Assembly: GCA_036250195.1 (NCBI GenBank) | Contig: JAVHZZ010000004.1 | Coordinates: 319,634,128 to 319,698,127, forward strand | DNA: 64,000 nucleotides | Direction of reading: 5' to 3' | Source of the DNA: Mixophyes australis | Taxonomy: Eukaryota; Chordata; Amphibia; Anura; Limnodynastidae | Part shown: one piece after another, positions 20,649 to 30,125 of the stretch | How positions within the stretch are numbered: the first letter of the stretch is position 1 | How the letters are laid out: the number at the start of each line of letters is the position of its first letter | Translations under genes and position numbers: made by a program | Notes under the pieces: model-generated | Databases searched by the model: none | What the model was told of the DNA's origin: nothing | Seen by the model: the letters and a program-made list of their open reading frames with translations, nothing else

Positions 20649-21460
20649 CCAAGATAGCTCAATGATATCCCTGAGAAGGCTTTTTGAAAGTTCGAGGGAA
20701 TGGACTGAAATACCCTATTGGGTTATACATCTAAAGAAAACCTTATCAAAAAGATAGATCTACAGTGTTTGTTGCACAATTTAATACATATGTTCCAGAG
20801 ATCAGAAAGATCATAGAGAAGAACTTGGCTCTATTGGAATTAGATGAACTAATAGGGCCCTGTATTAATAAGGGGGGAAATTCCATATTCAGAAAATCAG
20901 AAAACTTGAAACTGAAATTATCTCTGAGGTTTTTTTTAGAAAGAAGGAGAAGCTGAGGGAGATCTGTGGGAACAATAGCCTGACTTTGTTACCTAGTAGT
21001 CCTTATAGTGTCTATAAGTGGGGAAAGGCAAGATACCTGAAGTGTACTTATGCAGACCATAGTTGTAATGATTTTTTCTCTTTTATATCAATGGAGAAAT
21101 TCCCTATAGAAAAATGCCTTGATTGTCAGTGCAGTTTTGTAAAATACCTGGGATACATAGGGTAGACAACTAGGTCCCTCCATACAAGGTTTATTCAACA
21201 TCGTCGGAATCTATTAAAGACGATAATAACACATAGCTTACCCAGTCATGTGACAATATGACAGAATGGGGATATAAAGATACTTAAATTATGAGCTATT
21301 GAACAGATTTGAGTTACTGAAAGGGGGTGGGGGTTGATCATTTCAATCTGTTATGTAAGAGGGATGCATTTTGGATTTTTCGGGTGAAGACTCTTGCTCC
21401 ACAAGGGCTTAATGATATTATTGAACTTAATAACATATAAAAAATATATCCCATAACCAA
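20649..21460 (+). pseudogene. Penelope-like element C-terminal part with GIY-YIG remnant
   Basis: Continues the frame broken at 14927. Landmarks in broken frames are a PYSVYKWGKARYLKCTYADH cysteine segment, YLGYIG followed by TTRSLHTRFIQHRRNL (the GIY-YIG endonuclease core), HSLPSHV, and a terminal block equivalent to REAFWIFRLKTLxPxGLN (read as GCILDF..., STRA with indels) near 21360-21415. GIY-YIG nuclease fused to this type of RT defines Penelope elements. Frameshifts and stops make it dead. Confidence 0.65.
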
Positions 21461-21517
21461 TTTAAGTGTATATTTAGTCCCATTGTTGGTTATGTTGGAT
21501 TTCACATATTATTGATC

Positions 21518-22382
21518 ATCATCATCATCATCAACGTTTATTTATATAGCGCTAGCAGATTCCGTAGCACTTTAGAATTGAGAACAAACAGTAATAAAAC
21601 ATTACTGGGTAATACATACATACTGGGAGAAAAAAAACGCACCAGGTAATCAATACACTTCCTCACAGATGTACGTACCAATCTGGCTTTAATAACATTA
21701 AATATACACCTTGAGGACAGGTGCAACCGATCATTGAATTGCTTTAGAACATAGTAAGGGAAAGGAAAATAAATGATCAAATGGGGCACTCCAATGGACA
21801 GGATATTGGTATTATGATAAATAAATTCTGTTTAATGTACCTTAATACATACATTAGTAGAGGTAAGAAGACCCTGCTCGCAAGCTTTACAATCTATGGG
21901 ACAATAGTTTGATACACAAGGGTAAGTGCTACATCATATTGAATATTTCTCCAGCTAGAATGCAAAGGTTACAAAGTATTTAGTGGGCTGTATGCTCAGT
22001 CACACATCTATGATGGTCAGAGGGTTGTTGTCTTGTGTTAGCTGTGTAGAGGGTGGTAATAGGCTAATCTAAGGAGAGGGTGGAAGAGCAATATTATAAG
22101 CTTGTCTGAAGAGGTGGGTTTTCAGAGAATGCTTGAAGGTTTGAAGACTAGAGGAAAGTCTTGTGGTGCGAGGGAGTGAATTCCATAAAGTGGGTGCAGC
22201 CCGAAAAAAGTCCTGTAACCGAGTTGGGAGATATTTTGAGACAAGTGAGGATATGTATATCGGTGCAATTTTGATGATTGCCAAAAATTAATCTCTCCAC
22301 TGTGTGCAAAATAGATTGTAGGGGCTCAAGTCTGATTTTGGGGAGACGAGTAAGGGGGAAATTACAATAGTCGATGCGGAAG
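21518..22382 (-). mobile_element. L2-group LINE, 3' part
   Basis: On the minus strand the ORF2 C-terminus (22284-22069) reads LPTRLQDFFRAAPTLWNSLP and SLKTHLFRQAY, the usual end of CR1/L2-group ORF2. It is followed by a 3' UTR ending GCTACGGAATCTGCTAGCGC, TATATAAATAAA and a (GAT)n tail. The rest of the element lies right of the solo LTR at 29452. Confidence 0.75.
22069..22284 (-). pseudogene. L2-group LINE ORF2 C-terminus
   Basis: A 71-residue frame with the motif LWNSLPRTTRLSSSLQTFKH followed by SLKTHLF, typical of the last residues of L2/CR1 ORF2. The rest of ORF2 is cut away by the LTR insertion at 22383. Confidence 0.75.
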
Positions 22383-22599
22383 TGTCACGGGCACTAGGAG
22401 TCTTTACCCAGGGATCACCAGGTGATAGGCTTACCAGAGCAGTATAGATGGTAATATGGTACTCTGGTAGCAGGGTGATCACGGAACAGGAGATAGCAGA
22501 TGATAGAGATGCTCAGGAAAGTCTATGACTAGCAGCACTGGTGATATATATGTAGTAATACACGAGGAACTGTATGGACAAAGGACACGTGAGGGTAGT

Positions 22600-22870
22600 C
22601 AGTGGTCTGCGGTAGCAAGTTGTACCACTGCTATAGTGAGGAGGAATGTCCAACAGAAACAAGGAGGTGATGAGAGTCAGCGGTCTGCGGTTAGCAAGTT
22701 GTACCGCTGTCTGGGTGAAGGAATGGAATCCAAGTGGAGGTATCCGGGGAGTCAGTGGTCTGCGTTAGCAAGTTGTACCACTGCTATGTGAGAGGATACT
22801 GGAACAGGTGACACGGGAAACAGGGATCAGTGGTCTGCCTCTAGCAAGTTGTACCACTGAATATATATGT
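22600..22870 (+). repeat. Tandem array in solo LTR, about 76-bp unit, 4 copies
   Basis: Each unit carries GTGGTCTGC...AGCAAGTTGTACCACTG, itself an inverted repeat (CAGTGGT / ACCACTG). Copies start near 22601, 22679, 22753 and 22828. Confidence 0.75.
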
Positions 22871-23160
22871 GAGGAGGAGCACGGGGAGAGACTGCAATAC
22901 AGAGGATACACGGGCACCTTGAACTTGATCCACAATAACATGCACAATATAGTAATGACTGAACAGCACTGCAATAATAGAAAGTCACTGAAACAATCCG
23001 GGCAAAAGATAACACAGTCAATGATGGCAATAGTCTCAGCGGATAGTAAACTCCAGAGGAGAACAAACTCAGTCCAGCAAGATATGCAATACACCAGCAC
23101 AGTCAATGAGAAGTATGCATACCGTGGTTCAGGAGCAGGCTGTCAGACAGGAGTGCAGAG

Positions 23161-23442
23161 TGTTAGGAACCCCTCCAGCCGGCACAACACAACCCGGAGT
23201 CTACTCTGCCAGTCAGGTGTTCACTGGAGCCCCTGATGGTGGGGACAGACTGGGCCGCAGACTGACAGAGGGTCGTGAAGTGTGTATCGGCTGGGGAGAA
23301 CCCAGGCAAGAAGAGTCAGGTCCACGCAGAGGTCAAAGGCCGGCAGCAGGTAACAGTAATGATGAACACCTTGACGACCGGGACTCTGGGGCGCATGAGA
23401 AGCGAGCCGCGGCGGCTGTGAGTACCGCCGCGGCTCGTGACA
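23161..23442 (-). repeat. Element A 3' LTR with 476-bp internal deletion
   Basis: Matches the 758-bp LTR at both ends, but jumps from GTAATGATGAAC to TTGACGACCGGGAC. The lost part holds the NRF1-like motif, CCAAT boxes, TATA-like box and RNA start. Since both LTRs are copied from one template, the loss most likely happened after insertion. Confidence 0.9.
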
Positions 23443-26400
23443 GTACCCCCCCCTTGAGGAGGGGTCAAGAGACCCTGACACCCAGGTTTTCTTGGAAATT
23501 TCCTGAAGAATTCCTTCAATTGTTTGGGAGCATGGAGTTGTCTCCGCGGAACCCAAGAGCGTTCTTCTAACCCGCGGTTCCTCCACTGTACCAAAAAGTG
23601 CACCTGTTCTTGCACTTTTTTGGAATCCAAGATTTTCTGAACACTGTACCTCTGTGGCTTGCCGGAAGACTGGGCTTGAGCTGGATAAAGAACTGGTTTT
23701 AACAGAGAACAATGAAATGTGTTTGGAATTCTTAACGAGCCCGGAACTTTTAACCTAAATGCAACAGAGTTCACCTGCTTGATGATGGAAAACGGCCCGA
23801 TGAATTTAGGGCCCAACTTCTTGCAAGGTTGCTTCAGCCTGATATTTTTTGTAGACAGCCAGACTTTCTGGCCAACCTTAAGAGAGCAGGGGGTACGGTG
23901 TCGGTCCGAATTTTTTTTTGCAACAAGTGAGGCTTGTTTTAAAGATGAATGTACTTTCTTCCAGACAATTCTGAGATCCCTGGCAGTGGAACAGATCTCC
24001 TGAATACCAACGGACTGGAGTGAATACAAAGAGTTAGATCTGGGGTGGAAACCATAATTGCAAAAGAACGGAGAGGTTTTCGTGGATGAGTGACAGGAGT
24101 TGTTACAGGCAAATTCTGCCCAGGGCAACAAGGAGGACCAGTTGTCATGGAACTCCGATATGTAGCATCGCAAGAACTTCTCCAAGGACTGGTTAACCCT
24201 TTCAGTCTGCCCATTTGACTGAGGGTGGTATGCAGATGATAAACTGACCTTGATTCCCAGGAGGGTACAGAATGATCTCCAGAACTGCGCTATGAACTGG
24301 GAACCCCGATCGGAGACGATGTCTGTAGGGAGTCCATGGAGGCGGAAAATGTGTTGAATGAACAAGATTGCCAAATCTCGAGCAGTAGGAAGCCTAGTGA
24401 GTGGAATGAAATGTGCCATCTTGCTGAACCGGTCTACCACGACCCAAATGGTATTGTGTCCCGCAGAGGGTGGCAGATCGACTATAAAGTCCATGGACAG
24501 ATGTGTCCAAGGTTTACCAGGGGCGGCCAACGGAACTAACTGACCTACCGGGCGAGTCCTGGGAACTTTGTTCCTGGCACAAACTTCACAGGACTGGACG
24601 TGACTCTTGACGTCAGCAGACAGAGACGGCCACCATACAGTACGGGAAAGGATTTCCAGTGTTTTGTAGACTCCAGGATGCCCAGCAGTCCGACTGTTGT
24701 GTGCCTCAGCAAGGACTGTCTTCCTTAGATGAACTGGGACAAACAAACATCCTGCCGGAGTGTTATCAGGAGCCAACCTCTGGAACCTTTGTAAGGTACA
24801 GCTCAAATCTTGAGTTAATCCGGCATGAATCATAGACACAGGAACAATAGGCTCTGGGCAGGTGACCGGAGCATGATGTGCCAGGAAACTTCTAGACAGG
24901 GCGTCCGCTTGAATATTTTTGGAACCAGGACGATAGGTGATAACAAAGTTGAACCGAGTGAAGAACAGCGACCACCGAGCCTGTCGGGGGTTCAGACGTT
25001 TGGCTGACTGTATATACTGTAAGTTTTTATGATCCGTTATAACGGAGATCTGGTGTGCAGCGCCTTCCAACCAGTGCCGCCATTCCTCAAAGGCCCATTT
25101 AATTGCCAGCAATTCTCGGTTTCCCACGTCATAGTTGGTTTCCGCTGATGAGAACTGACGGGAAAAAAAGGCACATGGATGTAAGCGGTGGGTCTGGGGG
25201 TCTTTTTGTGACAAGACGGCCCCAGCACCGACGTCAGACGCATCTACCTCAAGAACAAACGGTACCCTAGGATCCGGATGTCTGAGAACCTGAGCAGACA
25301 CAAAAGCTTTCTTCAGGGTTTTGAATGCATTTATTGCCTGTTGTGACCAAACAGTTGGATCACCTCCTTTGCGGGTCAAGGTGACGATAGGAGCCACGAT
25401 ATCAGCAAAGCCGCCAATAAACCTCCTGTAGTAATTGGCGAATCCCAGGAATCTCTGGACCGCCTTGAGGTTATTCGGTTGTATCCAATCCAGAATTGCT
25501 TGGACCTTGGTTGGGTCCATGGAGAAACCTTCTGAGGAGATTAGATAACCGAGGAAGGATACCTTCTGAACCTCGAACTCGCATTTCTCGAGTTTAGCGT
25601 AGAGGTGATGTTCCCGTAATTTCTGTAGGATTTGTCTGACATGACCCTGGTGCACAGACAACGATTTTGAATATATGAGGATGTCATCTAAGTAAACAAC
25701 AACAAAGTGTCCCAGGAACTCACGTAACACCTCATTAATCAAGTCCTGAAATACGGCAGGAGCATTACTAAGGCCAAACGGCATGACCAGGTATTCGTAA
25801 TGGCCCGAGAGCGTGTTGAAAGCCGTCTTCCACTCATCACCTGCTCTAATACGTATGAGATTATAGGCCCCACGAAGATCAATTTTTGTGAAGATAGTGG
25901 CTCCTCTTAATTGATCAAAAAGAACGGAGATGAGGGGAAGGGGGTAGGTGTTCTTAACCGTAATAAGGTTCAGCCCTCGATAATCGATACAGGGTCTGAG
26001 TCCCCCGTCCTTCTTGGGTACAAAGAAACACCCCGCTCCTACTGGGGACTTGGATGGCCTGATGAAGCCCTTCTCCAAGTTTTCGTCAATATACTCCTGC
26101 ATGGATTTGGTCTCTGGACCAGAGAGAGGATACAAGCGTCCCTTGGGTAATTTAGAGCCCGGAATGAGCTCAATGGCACAGTCGAAATTGCGGTGCGGTG
26201 GTAGTGTGTCAGCAGCCTTTTTGGAGAAAACATCCCAATAGTCATGATACTGAGAAGGGAGCTGCTCCGGAATAGACTGAATAATACGTAGAGGTAGTGT
26301 CAAGCAAGACTGTGTACAATGGGGGCTCCACTGGACAATTTCTCCTTTTGCCCAATCCATGACGGGGTTATGGCAGGATAGCCAAGGGTGGCCCAGAATT

Positions 26401-26807
26401 AAAGGAACCGAAGGACATTCGATAAGACGTAAGACTATGGATTCCGAATGGAGAGCGCCAATGTTCAACTGTAATGGTGGGGTCTCCCAAGTAATCTTGC
26501 CGCCTGGCAACGGACTACCATCTAAGCCACATACCGTAATGGCAGATTGGAGTTTAATCCGCGGAATACCAGCAGAGCGGGCAAACTCGATGTCAAGGAA
26601 GTTGCCAGCAGCTCCACTGTCAATGAAGGCTGATAGTTTCGTAGAACGAGCACTGAACGTGAGCTGTGCAGGGACCAATAGTGCATTTTTCTGGGAGACA
26701 ATTTGTAGACCTAAGTGAACTCTCCCCTCGTTCCTTAGGCATGCTCGTTTCCCGACTTGTTTGGGCAAGAACGGGAGAAGTGGCCTCTTGCGCCACAATA
26801 TAAACAT
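23316..26807 (-). CDS. Element A pol polyprotein (protease-RT-RNase H-integrase-chromodomain)
   Basis: A 1163-residue open frame, reached from gag by a -1 shift. Protease active site DSG at 63-65. RT: KKDGGLRPCIDYRGLN near 265-280, motif A aspartate D310 (TKIDLRGAYN), YLDD at 372-375. RNase H: D522 (LEVDASDVGAGA), E565, D592 (ITDHKN) and D635. Integrase: HHCC finger (H703, H710, C740, C743), D773, D833, E869 with D-35-E spacing. Chromodomain about 1056-1108 (ILDSKK...FLVQW...EERSW), expected to steer integration by binding modified histone H3. The frame crosses the polypurine tract into the 3' LTR. All catalytic residues that I can check are present. The Met at 26807 is only the first Met; translation probably comes from the frameshift. 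Confidence 0.95.
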   Translation of the reverse strand: MFILWRKRPLLPFLPKQVGKRACLRNEGRVHLGLQIVSQKNALLVPAQLTFSARSTKLSAFIDSGAAGNFLDIEFARSAGIPRIKLQSAITVCGLDGSPLPGGKITWETPPLQLNIGALHSESIVLRLIECPSVPLILGHPWLSCHNPVMDWAKGEIVQWSPHCTQSCLTLPLRIIQSIPEQLPSQYHDYWDVFSKKAADTLPPHRNFDCAIELIPGSKLPKGRLYPLSGPETKSMQEYIDENLEKGFIRPSKSPVGAGCFFVPKKDGGLRPCIDYRGLNLITVKNTYPLPLISVLFDQLRGATIFTKIDLRGAYNLIRIRAGDEWKTAFNTLSGHYEYLVMPFGLSNAPAVFQDLINEVLREFLGHFVVVYLDDILIYSKSLSVHQGHVRQILQKLREHHLYAKLEKCEFEVQKVSFLGYLISSEGFSMDPTKVQAILDWIQPNNLKAVQRFLGFANYYRRFIGGFADIVAPIVTLTRKGGDPTVWSQQAINAFKTLKKAFVSAQVLRHPDPRVPFVLEVDASDVGAGAVLSQKDPQTHRLHPCAFFSRQFSSAETNYDVGNRELLAIKWAFEEWRHWLEGAAHQISVITDHKNLQYIQSAKRLNPRQARWSLFFTRFNFVITYRPGSKNIQADALSRSFLAHHAPVTCPEPIVPVSMIHAGLTQDLSCTLQRFQRLAPDNTPAGCLFVPVHLRKTVLAEAHNSRTAGHPGVYKTLEILSRTVWWPSLSADVKSHVQSCEVCARNKVPRTRPVGQLVPLAAPGKPWTHLSMDFIVDLPPSAGHNTIWVVVDRFSKMAHFIPLTRLPTARDLAILFIQHIFRLHGLPTDIVSDRGSQFIAQFWRSFCTLLGIKVSLSSAYHPQSNGQTERVNQSLEKFLRCYISEFHDNWSSLLPWAEFACNNSCHSSTKTSPFFCNYGFHPRSNSLYSLQSVGIQEICSTARDLRIVWKKVHSSLKQASLVAKKNSDRHRTPCSLKVGQKVWLSTKNIRLKQPCKKLGPKFIGPFSIIKQVNSVAFRLKVPGSLRIPNTFHCSLLKPVLYPAQAQSSGKPQRYSVQKILDSKKVQEQVHFLVQWRNRGLEERSWVPRRQLHAPKQLKEFFRKFPRKPGCQGLLTPPQGGGTVTSRGGTHSRRGSLLMRPRVPVVKVFIITVTCCRPLTSAWT
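26700..26753 (-). promoter_or_regulatory. -1 frameshift signal of element A
   Basis: On the minus strand GGGAAAC (26753-26747) lies in the gag frame as G GGA AAC, 18 nt before the end of the gag stop. Slipping gives KRACLRNEGRV, the pol frame. After a 7-nt spacer CCTAAG pairs with CTTAGG and inside it GAAC pairs with GTTC, a stem of about 10 bp with one mismatch. The mammalian gene PEG10, derived from a sushi-type element, uses the same heptamer. Confidence 0.8.
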
Positions 26808-27589
26808 AAGCCTTGTGACCGTCTCCTGTCTCTCTCCTCAGAGGAAAGACGGTATGCTCCCAATTGCATTGGTTCCTCACCATCCTGGGAGATAGGAACG
26901 AAGGCGGATGGAGGTGATGACGTTTCCTTTTCAGTTTTCCGCTCTTTATATCTCCTGTCAATTTTAATGGAGAGGTGCATCAGATCCTCCAGAGAGCTAG
27001 GAGACGGGTATTGCACCAGCGAATCTTTAATCTGTTCAGATAGGCCGACACGGAACTGACTACGTAAGGCAGGGTCGTTCCATCCACTGTCAGGTGACCA
27101 TCTACGGAATTCCGCGCAGTATTCTTCTGCCGACCGTCTGCCTTGTTTCAAGGACCGTAGGTGAGCTTCCGCGGAGGCCACTCGATCCGGGTCATCATAC
27201 AGTAAACCCAATGCCTCAAAGAAGGAGTCTACGGACTGCATGGCCGGACTGGTCTGTGGCAAAGAAAACGCCCAGGACTGGGGGTCACCCTGTAGAAGGG
27301 AAATAATAATCCCAACTCGTTGCTGCTCTGAACCGGAGGAGCGGGGTCTCATCCGAAAATAGAGCTTGCAGCTCTCCCTGAAGTTCCGAAACAAAGTTCT
27401 ATTTCCGGAGAACCGATCCGGTAAATTCATTTTGGGCTCACAGATGGGATCTGGAGGAGATTGTGAAGCTTTTGTGGCTTCTTCTTGAACAGACATACGC
27501 TCAGCCAATCCCTGCATCATCTGATACAAAGACTCAACATGGCCTGCTAGGGTTTGTGCCGGAGACAGTGTGGATCCACTTGCATCCAT
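26735..27589 (-). CDS. Element A gag
   Basis: 284 residues, starting 34 nt after the 5' LTR. The N-terminus (MDASGSTLSPAQ) is followed by a helical region, a capsid-type retrotransposon gag domain (about 55-215, with GDPQSWAFSL and FRVGLSEQIKDSLV), a charged linker and a single zinc knuckle CLYCGARGHFSRSC near 262-275. Gag would form the particle that packages the RNA. The ATG at 27589 is the first after the LTR and gives the same start as in element B. Its last codons overlap pol and contain the slippery site. No lesions seen. Confidence 0.9.
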   Translation of the reverse strand: MDASGSTLSPAQTLAGHVESLYQMMQGLAERMSVQEEATKASQSPPDPICEPKMNLPDRFSGNRTLFRNFRESCKLYFRMRPRSSGSEQQRVGIIISLLQGDPQSWAFSLPQTSPAMQSVDSFFEALGLLYDDPDRVASAEAHLRSLKQGRRSAEEYCAEFRRWSPDSGWNDPALRSQFRVGLSEQIKDSLVQYPSPSSLEDLMHLSIKIDRRYKERKTEKETSSPPSAFVPISQDGEEPMQLGAYRLSSEERDRRRSQGLCLYCGARGHFSRSCPNKSGNEHA

Positions 27590-27612
27590 CCTAATCTTGT
27601 CTCCGTGAGTGG

Positions 27613-27622
27613 GCCGGTTATA
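27613..27622 (-). other. Element A primer-binding site, self-priming type
   Basis: Minus-strand TATAACCGGC one base after the LTR. Its complement in the LTR is GCCGTTTATA (28018-28009): 9 of 10 positions pair here, against 10 of 10 in element B. No tRNA-type TGG start. Confidence 0.6.
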
Positions 27623-27623
27623 A

Positions 27624-28381
27624 TGTTAGGAACCCCTCCAGCCGGCACAACACAACCCGGAGTCTACTCTGCCAGTCAGGTGTTCACTGGAGCCCCTGAT
27701 GGTGGGGACAGACTGGGCCGCAGACTGACAGAGGGTCGTGAAGTGTGTATCGGCTGGGGAGAACCCAGGCAAGAAGAGTCAGGTCCACGCAGAGGTCAAA
27801 GGCCGGCAGCAGGTAACAGTAATGATGAACAAGCTGAGGTCAGAGGTCACAGGCAAAGTAGCAGAACGGGTAAACAAGCCAAGGATCAGGGTCACAGGAA
27901 ACACAAGCGAAGTCCAATACGAAGCCAAGGGTCATACACGGGAAGTCAAACGTAGAAACAGGATACAGGGACTGGAACAAGCAGGTCAGCAGACTGGAGC
28001 ACAGAAGCTATAAACGGCAATGAGGCAGCAGACCTCATTGCCTTAAGTACAGACACAGACCAATCAGCAGTTGAACACACTCCTGCAGGCTAATTTACTA
28101 GTATCCAGCAGGGCCAATCAGGGCTTGCCCCTGACCTACACAGTTGCAGGCTAATGCCTGTTAATAAGCCTAATCAGCCCACAGGCTGCCTGCTATGCGC
28201 ATGCGCCCGGCTACCAGCACCGCCGGGACGCAGCGCTAGTGTACTAGCGTCTGGCCGTTGCCCTGGTAACGGCCGGACAGGAAGAGGAAATGACGTCCTG
28301 GTCGTCAAGGTGACGGCCGGGACGCTGGGGCGCATGAGAAGCGAGCCGCGGCGGCTGTGAGTACCGCCGCGGCTCGTGACA
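27624..28381 (-). repeat. Element A 5' LTR (758 bp)
   Basis: Minus-strand U3 contains an NRF1-like motif (28196-28207), two inverted CCAAT boxes (plus-strand CCAAT at 28114-28118 and 28060-28064) and a TATA-like TACTTAA (28049-28043) about 31 bp before the predicted RNA start at 28018. Confidence 0.9.
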
Positions 28382-28859
28382 CAGAGATACCTGAACGGCT
28401 GGAGACCGGCAGGATGCGAAGTCCCTGGAGGGTGAAGCGGTAATCAAGTAGGTGCAGCGCACAGGTAGGTAGACCAGCAGGGGAACAAATACTCAGGAAG
28501 CAGTAGTATGTAGAACTGGACTCCTGGAAGACCCTGAAGAGTAGCGATGGTCTAGACGAGATGAAAGCAGTGAGGCGCAGATCCGATGCAGACTGGCGAG
28601 TAGAGACCAGCAGGAACACTGAGAAGCACGGAGAGCGGATCAGCTGTTGTAGACACGAGTAGAACTGAGGAGTAGCAGCCAGCAGGCCTCTGCAGGTACA
28701 CGGAGGTAGCGGATAGCAACCAGCAGGTGCAGCCACGATGAAACACGGGAGAGCAGAGCTGAGCTGGAACTGTTGAGCATGGAGAGCAGCGGATAGGAAT
28801 CAGTTGTAGCAGTCTCGAGGAAACACGGGAGAGATGAGATGAGCTGAAGACTGAAGCGC

Positions 28860-29170
28860 ACGGAGGCAGCAGATAGGAATCAGCCAAACAGTCACGATGA
28901 AACACAGGCGGGTTAAAGTGGTCTGAGGACTGTAGTGCACGGAGGCAGCGGATAGGAATCAGCTAACAGTCACGATGAAACACAGCAGAGTTGAAGTGGT
29001 CTGAAGACTGTAGTGCACGGAGGCAGCGGATAGGAATCAGCTAACAGTCACGATGAAACACAGGAGGGTTGAAGTGGTCTGAAGACTGTAGTGCACGGAG
29101 GCAGCGGATAGGAATCAGCTAACAGTCACAATGAAACCCAGGAGGGTTGAAGTGGTCTGGAAACCACAGG
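28860..29170 (+). repeat. Tandem array in solo LTR, 78-bp unit
   Basis: GCACGGAGGCAGCGGATAGG recurs at 28937, 29015 and 29093, exactly 78 bp apart, each followed by AATCAGCTAACAGTCACGAT. Further diverged copies extend to the left to about 28560. Confidence 0.85.
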
Positions 29171-29769
29171 AGTAGAAGTGGTCTGGAAACCACAGGAATC
29201 AGCAGCGCTGAATACACGAGGAAACAGAGGAACACCTTCAGAGGCTCATGGGGAATGAGACTCCAAGATCAGGCAACGTGGTATTGACCACAGGTGCTTA
29301 ATATAGGGAGTGTTGCCTGATCTGCCAATTAAGTTAAAGGAACAGGTACTGAAGGGTTTGAAAGGGCTGCGCATGCGCAGACCCTCAGGATGGTGGACGG
29401 CCACGGTTCCTAAACATACGGGAAGAAGCACTCACAGTCCGGTGAGTGACAGGAAGATGATAAGTGCATGAATTAAAGTTTTTGCAGTGCCTTGTGTTAG
29501 ATATGTACGTATTCTGGAAATGTTTTTTAGATGTATGCAGCATGATGTAAATATAGAGTTCAAGTGTGGAACAAAGGATAGTTGCAATTCAAGGAATACA
29601 CCTAGGCAGCAAGCTTACAGGGTGGGATTTATGGTCATGTTGTCAACAGAAATAGAAATGTCAGGCAGTAAGCTTCTAATGTTGGGTGAGAATATTATTA
29701 ATTCTGTTTTGGAAAGATTGAGTTTAAGTTGGCGAGAGGACATTCAAGATGAAATGGCAGAAAGCAGAT

Positions 29770-30125
29770 CCGTAACTAGACAGGTGCGGGTGGTGCCGTC
29801 GCTGAGGGCGCAAGCTCAAGGGGGCGAAGCTGCCCGATACCTGCCTCTGTGCCCAGGCAAACCACAGCTCTAATCTTGGCAGCTTCCCCCACAAGCAACA
29901 GTTCATTCCTGGCATCCGAAGCAGTGGAACCCATGTGCGTTCTGGGGTAAATGCACAGTCCTGTATGGAACCCACAGACAACAAGTGCAAATACTAATAG
30001 TTAACCATTGTGTTTGACATGTGGTGCCACTGGTATTTAACCCAGTGCCATATATCTATATAGATATAGATATATAGAGATATAAATATATACATATTCA
30101 TGCATTTGGCTTTTCATGCATTTGC
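29770..30125. other. Unidentified block inside the LINE RT
   Basis: GC-rich on the left (GTGCGGGTGGTGCCGTCGCT) and AT-rich with TATAGATAT repeats on the right (30048-30100). It replaces the RT core of the LINE. No terminal repeats were identified. Confidence 0.4.

Larger units (their letters stand above)
23161..28381 (-). mobile_element. Element A, sushi/Tf1-type chromovirus with intact frames
   Basis: LTRs begin TGTTAGG and end GTGACA on the plus strand. CAGAG is at 23156-23160 and 28382-28386, an exact 5-bp target duplication. Internal region 23443-27623 (4181 bp) encodes gag and a full pol. The upstream LTR (27624-28381) is 758 bp; the downstream one (23161-23442) has lost about 476 bp. 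It sits in the solo LTR at 22383-29451 and is nearly identical to element B. Confidence 0.95.
22383..29451 (-). mobile_element. Solo LTR, about 1.84 kb, containing element A
   Basis: Starts TGTCACGGGC and ends GAGTGACA; GGAAG is at 22378-22382 and 29452-29456, an exact 5-bp target duplication. Removing element A leaves about 1.84 kb with no internal domain, so it is a solo LTR. On the minus strand it has TGCGCATGCGCA (29368-29379), an inverted CCAAT box and CTATATTAA (29298-29306), a promoter layout like the other LTRs here. It also holds two tandem arrays. Confidence 0.8.

Noticed and set aside
23361..23395. Apparent 17-bp micro-inversion at the LTR deletion junction
   Set aside because: The area is a near-palindrome (CCCGG(T/C)CGTCA...TGACGGCCGGG). 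A plain deletion with two substitutions aligns equally well, so an inversion is not needed.
24336..24543. Plus-strand ORFs inside elements A and B (also 41527-41734, 26359-26718 and others)
   Set aside because: Antisense shadows of pol; the same shadows recur in both copies.
27554..28013. ORFs of 133 and 91 residues (also at 39932-40265 and 44746-45205)
   Set aside because: They lie in the LTRs of elements A and B on the strand opposite to transcription and recur identically because the LTR is repeated.
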